Source of the DNA: an uncultured Bacteroidota bacterium
GTDB taxonomy: Bacteria > Bacteroidota > Bacteroidia > Chitinophagales > LD1
Length of the DNA: 53,347 nt
Reading direction: 5' to 3'
NCBI GenBank assembly: GCA_903919075.1
Contig: CAIXGR010000001.1
Span: 1-53,347, forward strand
Within the stretch, counting starts at the first letter, position 1. Each line of letters opens with the position of its first letter. This document shows, piece after piece, positions 25,658 through 35,410 of the stretch. Both the position numbers and the translations under genes were made by a program. The notes under the pieces are model-generated. The model made no database searches. It had not been told where the DNA came from and was given only the letters and a program-made list of their open reading frames with translations.

Positions 25658-28090
25658 TTACTTGAAAGTAATTTTCATTTCAACCCGGCGGTTTTTCTGT
25701 TTGCCTGCAGGGGTATCGTTATCAGCAATAGGCCTGCTTGCACCGTAACCTATCGCATCAAGTTTAGATGCATCAACACCGTGTTTCTCTAAATAATTTT
25801 TAACGGCTGTTGCGCGTTTTTGCGAAAGAATAAGGTTGTTGGCATCGGTACCTACATTATCTGTATGCCCTTCAATACGCAAGCCATAATTTGGTTTTTT
25901 AACCAGCAATTCAGCCAGTGCGTTTAGCGAAGGATATGAATGTGTGCTGATAATATCCTTACCGGTAGCAAATTCAAGGTTTTCGAAAGCATACTTCACG
26001 GTTTCAATTTCCTTCTTCTCTAATTTAGGGCAACCGTGGTTTTCTGGCACACCGGGCACATCCGGGCATTCATCGTCCTTATCAGGTATACCATCGTGGT
26101 CTCTATCGGCCCATGGGCAACCATGGTTTTCTCTTGGCCCCTTCACTAGTATACACTCGTCTTCGTTATCATAAACTCCATCGCCATCGGTATCAGGGCA
26201 ACCAAAATGTTCAGCCGAACCGGGGCTATCAGGACATTTATCCAATTTATCTGGCACGCCGTCACTATCTCTATCAGGGCAGCCGTTAAACTTAGCCAGG
26301 CCCGGAACATCAGGACATTCATCTAACTTGTCGATAATACCGTCGCTATCTCTATCTGGGCAACCATGATTTTGTATCAAGCCTTTTTCGGTTGGGCACG
26401 AATCGTCAATATCAGGTATACCATCACCATCCGTATCAGGGCAGCCATGCAATTCAGGAAGACCCGGAACATCAGGACATCTATCATCATTATCTAAAAC
26501 ACCATCATTATCTCTATCAGGGCAGCCATGCGAAGCGCAATTGCCTTTTTGATGCTTGCACTTATCCAATCTGTTCGAAACTCCATCCTTATCATGGTCA
26601 TGAATTTTATGATAAGGGATAGTTATTTTCAAAGCCATGTGCACATCGGCATTGTAAACATATTTTTTGGCGAACAAACCCAGCAAATCCTGGGTACCAA
26701 TAATAAGTGGACCCATACGTAAAGTGGCACCCACATTAAAATTGCCCAATAAATCATATGACACAGGAAGGTATACACCAAACCAAGGGTAATCTAATTT
26801 AGGCGTTAATGAAAACACCGAAATTTGATGAACCATGTTTCGGTTAGGTGCCATATTAGGCGATAAAGAAGCTGCGGCATTGAGACCAAAACCACCACCC
26901 ACATTATAATCGACATATACATTAAAGCGGGTAGGCAGCCACATGGTAAAACTGCTTGCCGCTGGTTTTACAGTAAAGCGCGAACGAATAGTATCATCAA
27001 AACTCTTTATTCCATCAGGGAATTTGATGCCGTTTACGTTCCAGTTTTGAATGTCGGCGTTAAAGTCGGCACTGTATTGGCCGGTTTTAAAACGTATGGC
27101 TCCAATATCAATTACACTAACACCCACAGCAAGTTTATACCGGTTTCTATCGTAGCGCCATTGGTCCTGGCAATCCATGGTATACTTGTATTTGTCCTTA
27201 TTTGGGCGCCATTCGTAAACCAAACCTATATCGCCCGCGGCCGAAGGATAAGAGTAGGTAAAGGTCGCTAAATTTTTAGCATAAGTGCCAATATCGCTTG
27301 GCGAAAAGCCCTTTGACGTAACCATACCTTGGCCGTAAGCATATTTAACATCGGTTTTGAATACAGATATGGAATCAAAGTTGTTCCATTTATATTGAAG
27401 ATTCTTTACATAAAGATATCCGCCCTCAACGCCTTGCAACAACTTAAGCGTTGCGCCTACTTTAAGCATGTGCTTATCGTTATCAATAATTACGCGCGAA
27501 TAGGTAATACCATAATCGGCCCAGGTAAGGGTGCGCATATTAATATTTGAATTGGTAAGCGGCTTACCCAAAAAACTGGTTATAGAGTCGGCCTTAGTGC
27601 CTGCTCCGTAAAAAGAGTAACGAGCGAGCGTTTCATTAATATGGTCGAAGTTGGTTATTGAATTAACGTGGTAAGTAAAAGCAAAAGCATTTTTGTTTTT
27701 GTTCTTTTTCTCCTTTCTATCCTTTGGGTCAGCAAACGAAAACATAAATGACAGTGGGCCCTGCACCTGCATACCAATAAAAATATCTTTATCTCTTCCG
27801 TTAACACGCTCACCTACCAGGCCTCCATCGCCTTGAAAAGGAGCGTTACTACGGAAATTAGCATCAAAAATACCCTTACGATTATAGCCTAAATAATTGT
27901 TATTAAAATTAAACCCAAAGCCTATAAGATTAATATCAAACAAAAGCCGGTTATCGGCTATGGCCGGGTTATAATCAACATTAGTAACGCCGCCTAAAGT
28001 ACTGCTGCGTAAACCCAAAAAATACTGCGCTTGTAATGATAAAACAGCTGCCAGTAAAACGAGTATGGTTATAGGTAAACGTTTATTCAT
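25658..28090 (-). CDS. OmpA-family outer-membrane protein with TSP3 repeats
   Basis: An 810-residue protein. Signal peptide about 1-21. The N-terminal 480 residues form a large beta-barrel-like region (opening FLGLRSSTLGGVTNVDYNPA), of the DUF5723 type seen in Bacteroidota. Residues about 500-690 are roughly seven thrombospondin type 3 calcium-binding repeats (units of D-x-D-x-D-G, then a CPD pair with P-G and HGCP). The last 110 residues are an OmpA peptidoglycan-binding domain (IEGHTDNVG, LSQKRATAVKNYL, NRRVEM). It probably tethers the outer membrane to the cell wall. The TSP3 stretch gives strong period-like repetition in the DNA. Confidence 0.93.
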   Translation of the reverse strand: MNKRLPITILVLLAAVLSLQAQYFLGLRSSTLGGVTNVDYNPAIADNRLLFDINLIGFGFNFNNNYLGYNRKGIFDANFRSNAPFQGDGGLVGERVNGRDKDIFIGMQVQGPLSFMFSFADPKDRKEKKNKNKNAFAFTYHVNSITNFDHINETLARYSFYGAGTKADSITSFLGKPLTNSNINMRTLTWADYGITYSRVIIDNDKHMLKVGATLKLLQGVEGGYLYVKNLQYKWNNFDSISVFKTDVKYAYGQGMVTSKGFSPSDIGTYAKNLATFTYSYPSAAGDIGLVYEWRPNKDKYKYTMDCQDQWRYDRNRYKLAVGVSVIDIGAIRFKTGQYSADFNADIQNWNVNGIKFPDGIKSFDDTIRSRFTVKPAASSFTMWLPTRFNVYVDYNVGGGFGLNAAASLSPNMAPNRNMVHQISVFSLTPKLDYPWFGVYLPVSYDLLGNFNVGATLRMGPLIIGTQDLLGLFAKKYVYNADVHMALKITIPYHKIHDHDKDGVSNRLDKCKHQKGNCASHGCPDRDNDGVLDNDDRCPDVPGLPELHGCPDTDGDGIPDIDDSCPTEKGLIQNHGCPDRDSDGIIDKLDECPDVPGLAKFNGCPDRDSDGVPDKLDKCPDSPGSAEHFGCPDTDGDGVYDNEDECILVKGPRENHGCPWADRDHDGIPDKDDECPDVPGVPENHGCPKLEKKEIETVKYAFENLEFATGKDIISTHSYPSLNALAELLVKKPNYGLRIEGHTDNVGTDANNLILSQKRATAVKNYLEKHGVDASKLDAIGYGASRPIADNDTPAGKQKNRRVEMKITFK

Positions 28091-28126
28091 AAAATATTTT
28101 TACGTAATAAAATAAAATCATTCTTT

Positions 28127-28134
28127 CAAATATA
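28127..28134 (-). promoter_or_regulatory. Probable -7 box of the OmpA-family gene
   Basis: TATATTTG on the minus strand matches TAnnTTTG and predicts a start about 30 nt before the ATG at 28090. No convincing -33 element is at the right distance. Confidence 0.45.
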
Positions 28135-28262
28135 TCATTTCACTCTAAATCTTTAGCAATTACTTAATAACATGGGTAGGTCGCTTCGTCTAAATATTTT
28201 TACGTTATTGTATTAAGTAATAATCAAATAGCCCTTACATTCGTGCCGATAAAAAATAGTTT

Positions 28263-29660
28263 ATGGAATTCAGAAAAGAAAAAGATACAATGGGCGTGGT
28301 TCAAGTTCCCGCCAATGTTTATTGGGGCGCACAAACCGAGCGTTCGGTTGAAAATTTTAAGATAGCGCAGGACATTAATAAAATGCCCAAAGAAATTATT
28401 CGGGCCTTTGCATATTTAAAAAAGGGAGCCGCCCTTACCAATTTAGAATCCGGTGTTTTACCAAAAGATAAATGTGACCTTATTTGTAAAGTATGCGATG
28501 AAATACTTGAAGGTAAACTAGACAATGAATTTCCGTTGGTGGTTTGGCAAACCGGTTCGGGTACGCAAAGTAACATGAATGTAAATGAGGTTATTGCCTA
28601 CCGCGCACATGTTTTAAATGGCGGGAGCTTGCTTGACGAAAAAAAATCAGTACACCCTAACGATGATGTAAATAAATCGCAATCATCAAACGACACCTTC
28701 CCCACAGCAATGCATATTGCAGCCTATAAAATTTTAAACGATGTAACACTGCCCGGTATTAAAAAGCTGCGTGATACATTATCGAAAAAGAGCAAAGAGT
28801 TTATGCCGATAGTAAAAATTGGCCGAACACACCTTATGGATGCCACCCCACTTACCGTTGGGCAGGAAATTTCGGGCTACGTATCGCAATTAGACCACGG
28901 CATTCGTGCTATTAAACACACGTTGCCGCATCTTGCAGAATTAGCCTTAGGTGGTACCGCAGTGGGCACCGGTATTAATACCCCACCAAATTATTCAGTA
29001 AATGTGGCTAAAAAAATTGCTGAGCTTACCGGCCTGCCTTTTGTAACTGCCGAAAATAAATTTGAAGCGCTTGCTGCACACGATGCCGTTGTTGAAACAC
29101 ATGGAGCGTTAAAAACAGTAGCTTGCTCATTAATGAAAATAGCTAACGACATACGTTTGCTAGCATCGGGCCCACGTTCGGGCATTGGCGAATTATATAT
29201 ACCCGATAATGAACCTGGCTCATCAATTATGCCGGGGAAAGTAAACCCTACCCAATGCGAAGCTATGACCATGATAGCAGCCCAAGTATTAGGTAATGAC
29301 GTAGCCATTAACATAGGCGGAGCAACCGGCCATTTTGAATTGAATGTTTTTAAGCCCATGATGATTTATAATTTCCTGCATTCCGCAAGATTGATGGGCG
29401 ATGTTTGTGTTTCATTTAATGATAAATGCGCCATTGGTATAAAGCCAATTGAAGAAAATATCCGTAAAAACCTGAACAACTCGCTAATGCTGGTTACAGC
29501 ACTTAACACCAAAATAGGTTATTACAAGGCTGCCGAAATTGCCCAAACGGCGCACAAAAATGGCACTACACTAAAAGAAACTGCCATTGCTTTGGGCTAT
29601 GTTACCGCAGAGCAATTTGATGAATGGGTAGACCCAAAAACTATGGTAGGCGAATTGTAA
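28263..29660 (+). CDS. fumC: Class II fumarate hydratase
   Basis: A 465-residue TCA-cycle enzyme converting fumarate to L-malate in the cytoplasm. The class II signature [11 protein letters not shown] lies at about 319-329. Other family blocks are [42 protein letters not shown] and the catalytic-serine loop near SSIMPGK. The length matches the family. It stands alone, with divergent transcription from the OmpA-family gene. Confidence 0.96.
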   Translation: MEFRKEKDTMGVVQVPANVYWGAQTERSVENFKIAQDINKMPKEIIRAFAYLKKGAALTNLESGVLPKDKCDLICKVCDEILEGKLDNEFPLVVWQTGSGTQSNMNVNEVIAYRAHVLNGGSLLDEKKSVHPNDDVNKSQSSNDTFPTAMHIAAYKILNDVTLPGIKKLRDTLSKKSKEFMPIVKIGRTHLMDATPLTVGQEISGYVSQLDHGIRAIKHTLPHLAELALGGTAVGTGINTPPNYSVNVAKKIAELTGLPFVTAENKFEALAAHDAVVETHGALKTVACSLMKIANDIRLLASGPRSGIGELYIPDNEPGSSIMPGKVNPTQCEAMTMIAAQVLGNDVAINIGGATGHFELNVFKPMMIYNFLHSARLMGDVCVSFNDKCAIGIKPIEENIRKNLNNSLMLVTALNTKIGYYKAAEIAQTAHKNGTTLKETAIALGYVTAEQFDEWVDPKTMVGEL

Positions 29661-29758
29661 TTATTAAAGCAAACAAAATCCGGTTTAATACTACTGCTAT
29701 CGCGGCTTTTTATTGCGGCATCATTACGTATCTTTAGCGCTGATAAACTAACCGATTT

Positions 29759-30562
29759 ATGAAAAAAGGTATACTTATTGTTATTCTAATTTGCGCGGGC
29801 TTTCAATTTACCAAAGCCCAATGTGTAGTAAGCGATACCGGCTCGCAATTTTTTGCGCCCGATACCCTGCCATGTATTGTACAGGGCTTTCCGTATAACC
29901 AGGTAATACAAATATCGGTTCCGGTATCCGAGTATCTTACACAATATGGCATTCCGTATATATTCCCTTTAAATATTGATTCAGTAGTCATAGATTCAGT
30001 CACAGGGTTTCCTTCCGGTATTACAGATTCTCTGAATCCTGCAAACGGGCATTTATACGGTGGCGCACATGCGTGTGCGCTGGTTAGTGGAACAACAAAC
30101 GATACTGTTGGCACTTACAAGCTTACTTATCATGGCACTATTACTTTCTCTGGTGTGCCGTACCCACCCTATTTTAGTGGCGACACTACTTTTAGGCTGG
30201 AGGATATAGAGACCTACCCACAAAATCCGTTTAGTTCATCTTTAACGGTAATTACATCAGGGCAAAGTTGCAACCAAATTACCACCGGAATGAAAAGCTT
30301 CAGCCAAGTGCTTAACACCAGTATGCGTATTTATCCAAACCCTAACAACGGCATTTTTGAAGTAGACCTAAACGCAGGTGGAAGATTGAGCGGTGAATTG
30401 ACGGTAATAGACATTACCGGTAGAAGAATATTCTCGGAAATGCTAGATATTATGGGTGCATACCACACTAATATCGATTTAGGAAAATGCAGCAAAGGCC
30501 TTTATGCCCTACAACTGCGTAGCAGCGAAGGTTTTACTTCGAAGAATATTTCTGTTGAATGA
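29759..30562 (+). CDS. T9SS type A sorting-domain protein (paralogue 1)
   Basis: A 267-residue secreted protein. Signal peptide 1-20, cleaved near KAQ. The mature domain contains PDTLPCIVQGFPYNQ and FPSGITDSLNP, an Ig-like fold in appearance with paired cysteines. The C-terminus (about 190-267) is a type IX sorting domain: IYPNPNNGIFEVDL, VIDITGRRIF, KGLYALQL. The gene 30 bp downstream encodes a paralogue with the same layout. The ligand or substrate is unknown. Confidence 0.85.
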   Translation: MKKGILIVILICAGFQFTKAQCVVSDTGSQFFAPDTLPCIVQGFPYNQVIQISVPVSEYLTQYGIPYIFPLNIDSVVIDSVTGFPSGITDSLNPANGHLYGGAHACALVSGTTNDTVGTYKLTYHGTITFSGVPYPPYFSGDTTFRLEDIETYPQNPFSSSLTVITSGQSCNQITTGMKSFSQVLNTSMRIYPNPNNGIFEVDLNAGGRLSGELTVIDITGRRIFSEMLDIMGAYHTNIDLGKCSKGLYALQLRSSEGFTSKNISVE

Positions 30563-30591
30563 TTTCGTAAAAAAAATGAAAACTAGTCCTA

Positions 30592-31362
30592 ATGAATAAA
30601 TCTTTTTTAGCTTTTATTATATGCCTTATTACTTCTGCGTTCGCATATTCTCAGCCTTGTAATATTAATTCTTCCGTTGTCTCATCCGGGCTAATGTACC
30701 CTCCTGCAGATTCTCTTCCGTGTGTCGAACAAGGCAGCGCCTACAATAGCTCTATCCAAATCAATATGCCAAGTATTTTTCACGGCATATTGACACTTGA
30801 TTCATTGTTTATTGATTCCATTGCCGGTTTGCCGGCGGGCATTACCTGGGGCAGCAATCCCTCTTCGCCCTTTGTTCTTTACGGCGATTCGAGCGGTTGT
30901 ATAGCTTTTTCAGGTAATACAATCGACAGCAGCGGCAATTATCCACTTACTTTTTATTGTCATGCAGCAGTTACCGGTCAATCTGCAGGAACAGAAAATT
31001 TATCATACCAACAACTGTCGCAAATAAGCGATGCGCCAATACCGTATTACAATTTGAATGTTATTCTACATGGTGATAGCTGCCATGGGCCACAAACCGA
31101 AACCGGTATTTCATTAATACCCGGTGCTTTAAATTGGAACCTGTATCACAATCCAATTCCCGATGGCAATTTTCAGTTATCAGTAACCAATAATTTAGTT
31201 GGAAGTGAATTAGAAATGTTCGACGTCGCCGGTAAACTTATATACCAATCTATTATTCGCACTCAGCTTTCTGAAATTGAATTGAATCTTGTTCCGGGAA
31301 TTTATTTCGCACGCATTCATTCTGCAAATAGCAGTATGGTTAAAAAGCTGATTAAGTTGTAA
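30592..31362 (+). CDS. T9SS type A sorting-domain protein (paralogue 2)
   Basis: A 256-residue secreted protein with the layout of its upstream neighbour: signal peptide (1-20), ADSLPCVEQGSAYN in place of PDTLPCIVQGFPYN, LPAGITWGSNPS in place of FPSGITDSLNP, and a C-terminal type IX sorting domain (about 180-256; LYHNPIPDGNFQLSV, MFDVAGKLIYQ, PGIYFARI). The central sequence has diverged substantially, so the duplication is old. It converges on purD with 1 bp between stops. Confidence 0.85.
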   Translation: MNKSFLAFIICLITSAFAYSQPCNINSSVVSSGLMYPPADSLPCVEQGSAYNSSIQINMPSIFHGILTLDSLFIDSIAGLPAGITWGSNPSSPFVLYGDSSGCIAFSGNTIDSSGNYPLTFYCHAAVTGQSAGTENLSYQQLSQISDAPIPYYNLNVILHGDSCHGPQTETGISLIPGALNWNLYHNPIPDGNFQLSVTNNLVGSELEMFDVAGKLIYQSIIRTQLSEIELNLVPGIYFARIHSANSSMVKKLIKL

Positions 31363-31363
31363 T

Positions 31364-32638
31364 TTACTGAAACTCCCATCCAATATCTTTTCTGTAATAC
31401 ATCCCATCAAAATGTATTTTTTTTATTGATGTTTTAGATTGCGTTACTGCTTCTGCTATATTTTTCCCAAAAGACGAAACTGCCAATACTCTCCCCCCAT
31501 TAGTAAATGTTTCACCGTTTTTGGTTGTAGTGCCGCAATGAAAAACTATAGAGTCGTCCACATTTTCAATCCCGGTTATTTCTTTTCCCTTTTCATACGC
31601 CCCAGGATAACCGCTCGACGCCATTACAATTGTTGCAGCAGCACGTTCATCAATTTCAATATCCTCTTCTCCTAGTTTTCCTTCTTCCAATGCTACTAAA
31701 TGTTTTACCAGGTCCGATTTAATCCGCAACATTACCACCTCCGTTTCCGGATCGCCCAGTCGGCAGTTGTATTCAATTACAAAAGGTTCACCGTTTACAT
31801 TCATCAAGCCGAAATAAATAAAGCCTTTATAAATTACGTTGTCCTTCTGCAATCCTCGAATGGTTGGAACAATAACACGCTCCTCCACTTTTTTCATCAA
31901 CCCATCATTTACAAAAGGAAGTGGAGAAACACAGCCCATACCACCGGTATTTAATCCGGTATCGCCCTCGCCAATTCGCTTATAGTCTTTGGCATGTGGC
32001 AGCAATCTATAATGCACTCCATCCGTCAATACAAAAACCGAAAATTCAATACCCTTCAAAAATTCTTCTATCACCACTTTTGCACTTGCCTCTCCAAATT
32101 TTGCACCAGCAATCATTTCGGTTAATTCTGCTTTCGCTTCCCCACGGGTAGCGGCAATTAAAACTCCTTTACCTGCAGCCAATCCATCGGCTTTTAAAAC
32201 CACCGGTGGCTTTTGGGTCTCAATATAAGCCAATCCTTCCGCCAAATTCGCAGCATTAAATTCACGATAAGCTGCTGTGGATATACCATGCCTCAACATA
32301 AATTGTTTGGCAAAAGCTTTACTACCCTCCAACATAGCCCCAACTTTCGAAGGCCCTATTAAAATTACATTACGAAGCGGTTCCACTAATTGGAAATAAT
32401 TGTAAATACCATTTACCAATGGGTCTTCGGGGCCAACCACCACCATATTAATATTCTTCTCCAGCACTAACTGCTCAATAGCTTCAAAATTATTAATGCT
32501 AACAGGTATGTTTTCGCCATGCAAAGCCGTGCCCGGATTGCCGGGGGCTATGTATAATTTTTCGCAAAGTGGGCTCTGTCTTATTTTCCACGCCAGCGCA
32601 TGTTCACGCCCGCCTGAGCCCAGAATGAGGATGTTCAT
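31364..32638 (-). CDS. purD: Phosphoribosylamine-glycine ligase
   Basis: A 424-residue ATP-grasp enzyme making glycinamide ribonucleotide in purine synthesis. I use the ATG at 32638 (MNILILGSGGREHALAW); the ten-residue upstream extension has no family match. VVGPEDPLVNGI, VLKADGLAAGKGV, GGMGCVSPLPF and NCRLGDPETEVVM are all present, in order. The length is normal. It stands alone on the minus strand between two plus-strand genes. Confidence 0.96.
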   Translation of the reverse strand: MNILILGSGGREHALAWKIRQSPLCEKLYIAPGNPGTALHGENIPVSINNFEAIEQLVLEKNINMVVVGPEDPLVNGIYNYFQLVEPLRNVILIGPSKVGAMLEGSKAFAKQFMLRHGISTAAYREFNAANLAEGLAYIETQKPPVVLKADGLAAGKGVLIAATRGEAKAELTEMIAGAKFGEASAKVVIEEFLKGIEFSVFVLTDGVHYRLLPHAKDYKRIGEGDTGLNTGGMGCVSPLPFVNDGLMKKVEERVIVPTIRGLQKDNVIYKGFIYFGLMNVNGEPFVIEYNCRLGDPETEVVMLRIKSDLVKHLVALEEGKLGEEDIEIDERAAATIVMASSGYPGAYEKGKEITGIENVDDSIVFHCGTTTKNGETFTNGGRVLAVSSFGKNIAEAVTQSKTSIKKIHFDGMYYRKDIGWEFQ

Positions 32639-32733
32639 CAAAGCAAAATTAAAAATACCTTGGTACATCCTTCTTTAAATTCCTAATAATAAAAGGCATT
32701 CCTTCTTTCCACCTAAAGTCGTTATTTTGCGCG

Positions 32734-35184
32734 GTGTCTTCGCAAGTTACATATGTCGATGTTATTCTGCCCCTGCCATTGCCGCGGCTTTATACTTACA
32801 CTGTATCAATAGATTTGGTAGAATTTGTAAAAACCGGACAGCGGGTTATAGTTCAGTTTGGTAAAAACAGATACTACTCGGCTATTGTGCAACGTATACA
32901 TCACGAAAAGCCGGCCTTTGATGCCAAGTTAATCGAATCTATTGCAGAGGAAGAGGCTATTGTTACTGAAAAACAATTGAGTTTCTGGAAATGGATGAGC
33001 GACTATTATATGTGCACCGAAGGCGAGGTAATGAACGCTGCGCTGCCATCGGGCCTCAAACTTTCCAGCGAAACAAAAATCAGGTATAACGAAGATTACG
33101 ATGGCGATTTTGAATCGCTGAATGAGTATGAATTTTTGATTGTGCAGGCACTACGCGCGCAAACGCAAATTACTATTCCACAAGTACAGGACTTACTAAA
33201 AAAGAAGAATGTTTACCCGCTGCTTAAAACACTTTTTAACCTGGGTATAGCTATTTCCTCTGAAGAACTTGCTGAAAAATTCAGGCCCAGAACAGAAACA
33301 TATGTAAAGCTGAATGATGTTTTTCATGATGAAGAAAAACTAAAACAACTTTTTGATGAGTTGAGCCGTGCGCACAAGCAAGTTGAACTATTGCTTGCTT
33401 TTATGCAGCTGGAAAAGAAATCGAAATTTATAAAAAAGAGCGGATTGCTTGAGCTGGCAAAAGTAGATGCAAGCGTAATAAAGCGCTTAGTTGACAAAGG
33501 TGTTTTTATGGAATTTAAAATGGAAGTTTCCCGACTCGGAAATTTTCAAATGGCTGAAATGGAAAGTGCTGAATTGAGCACTGAACAGAAAAAAGCTTTG
33601 GAGGAAGTAAATTTTCATTTCGAGTCGAAAAATGTGGTGCTGTTGCATGGCGTTACCAGTAGCGGAAAAACGAATATTTATATCGAAAAAATAAAGGAGG
33701 TAATTGCACAGAACAAACAGGTTTTGTACCTGCTACCCGAAATTGCGCTTACCGCACAAATCATTAACCGGTTGCGCAAAGTATTCGGCAATCAAGTTGG
33801 TGTTTATCATTCGCGTTTCAACCCCAATGAAAGAGTAGAAATATGGAATAAGGTATTGCGCAATGACTATAAAATAATTGTAGGCGCCCGCTCCGGTCTG
33901 TTTCTGCCATATTTCGACTTGGGCCTGATTGTGGTGGATGAAGAGCACGACCAATCGCTAAAACAAATAGACCCCTCACCGCGCTACAACGCCCGCGATT
34001 CTTCAATTATGCTGGCACAGATGTTTGATGCCAAAGTAATTTTAGGAACCGCAACCCCGGCTATAGAAACTTATTATAATGTAGAAAAAGGTAAATACGG
34101 ATTAGTAGAATTGCACACCCGCTACGGCGGTATTGAAATGCCCGAAATTGTAGTGGTGAACACCAGCGAGCAACGCAAGCGCAAAAACATGACTGGTAGT
34201 TTTACCGGTCCCCTTGTAGATGTTGTGCGAACCGCATTACAAAACAAAGAACAGGCTATTTTATTTTTAAACCGGCGGGGCTTTGCCAATTTTCAAATAT
34301 GCCGAACCTGCAACTATGTTTACAAATGTAAAAACTGCGATGTAAGCCTTACCTATCACAAATTTTTGAACAAATTGGTATGCCATTATTGTGGCTATAA
34401 CGAACAGGCAACTACCCAATGTAAATCATGCGGTGCTATTGATCTTGATATTGTTGGCATGGGCACCGAAAAAGTTGAAGACGAGATGGCCGAACTTTTT
34501 CCATCAGCCAAAGTTAGCCGAATGGATTACGACGCCACCCGGACAAAACACGGCCACGCCAATGTAATTGCAAAATTCGAAAACCGAGAGATAGATATTT
34601 TAGTAGGCACCCAGATGGTAACCAAAGGCCTTGATTTTGATAATGTAAGCCTAGTAGGCATTATCAATGCCGATCAATTAATACACCACCCTGGGTTCCG
34701 GTCACACGAAAGAGCGTTTCAATTAATGATGCAGGTTGCCGGTAGGGCCGGTAGAAAAAATAAAAAGGGGCTGGTAGTTATTCAGGCTTCTGACCCCGAT
34801 AATCCGGTTATTAGAAATGTAGTGAATGGCGATTTTAAAAAAATGTACGAAACTGAATTGATGGAACGCCTGCAATTTAGCTACCCTCCTTTTGCCCGAA
34901 TGATCGAAATAACTTTACAGCACAAAAAAGTACCTAATGTAGAGCAAGCCGTACTATACCTGGCCAACGAAGCGCGAAAAACCAATCTTGGTATTGTGTT
35001 AGGCCCCGGCACTCCTCTTATTTCAAAAGTGAATAATTATTATTTGCGTGAGGTATTAATTAAAAGCAGCAAACAATCGAAAGACCTTACACCCATGAAG
35101 CATGCGTTGAGGAATATAATCAACAAAATGAAGACGATACCCGAGTTAAAAAGTGTAGAAATAAGTGTGGATATTGACCCATAA
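32734..35184 (+). CDS. priA: Primosomal protein N' (replication restart helicase)
   Basis: An 816-residue DNA helicase that reloads the replisome at stalled forks. It uses a GTG start (MSSQVTYVDVILP). An N-terminal 3'-DNA-binding domain precedes the helicase core: Walker A GVTSSGKT at about 306-313, the DEEHD box near 402, and the zinc-binding cysteine set (CRTCNYVYKCKNC ... CHYCGY ... CKSCG) at about 524-568. MGTEKVEDE and AGRAGR motifs follow. The length is typical of Bacteroidota. Confidence 0.96.
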   Translation: MSSQVTYVDVILPLPLPRLYTYTVSIDLVEFVKTGQRVIVQFGKNRYYSAIVQRIHHEKPAFDAKLIESIAEEEAIVTEKQLSFWKWMSDYYMCTEGEVMNAALPSGLKLSSETKIRYNEDYDGDFESLNEYEFLIVQALRAQTQITIPQVQDLLKKKNVYPLLKTLFNLGIAISSEELAEKFRPRTETYVKLNDVFHDEEKLKQLFDELSRAHKQVELLLAFMQLEKKSKFIKKSGLLELAKVDASVIKRLVDKGVFMEFKMEVSRLGNFQMAEMESAELSTEQKKALEEVNFHFESKNVVLLHGVTSSGKTNIYIEKIKEVIAQNKQVLYLLPEIALTAQIINRLRKVFGNQVGVYHSRFNPNERVEIWNKVLRNDYKIIVGARSGLFLPYFDLGLIVVDEEHDQSLKQIDPSPRYNARDSSIMLAQMFDAKVILGTATPAIETYYNVEKGKYGLVELHTRYGGIEMPEIVVVNTSEQRKRKNMTGSFTGPLVDVVRTALQNKEQAILFLNRRGFANFQICRTCNYVYKCKNCDVSLTYHKFLNKLVCHYCGYNEQATTQCKSCGAIDLDIVGMGTEKVEDEMAELFPSAKVSRMDYDATRTKHGHANVIAKFENREIDILVGTQMVTKGLDFDNVSLVGIINADQLIHHPGFRSHERAFQLMMQVAGRAGRKNKKGLVVIQASDPDNPVIRNVVNGDFKKMYETELMERLQFSYPPFARMIEITLQHKKVPNVEQAVLYLANEARKTNLGIVLGPGTPLISKVNNYYLREVLIKSSKQSKDLTPMKHALRNIINKMKTIPELKSVEISVDIDP

Positions 35185-35330
35185 AGCAAAAATAAGTTGG
35201 TTTGGCTATCAAACTTTAAGCATTACAGCATCACAGTGTTAGCCGTATGTCTATTGTATAACCACCGACAATTTATTTTTCTCCAAATTAATATGTGCAA
35301 AAAAAGCACAAAAGTATATATAGAAATATT

Positions 35331-35338
35331 TACTTTTG
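35331..35338 (+). promoter_or_regulatory. Probable -7 box of the repeat-protein gene
   Basis: TACTTTTG matches TAnnTTTG. It predicts a leader of about 65 nt before the ATG at 35411. A short AACC/GGTT hairpin with a T-run lies in that leader (about 35367-35393). No clear -33 element is seen. Confidence 0.45.
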
Positions 35339-35410
35339 TATCAGAATTGATTTAATCGAAAAAGTGAACCCCAGCTTCGGTTATTTTTTTAACCACTAAA
35401 ATTTAATAAA

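Noticed and set aside
26040-26590. Tandem DNA repeats
   Set aside because: They are the coding sequence of the TSP3 repeats of the OmpA-family protein, not a separate repeat or CRISPR array.
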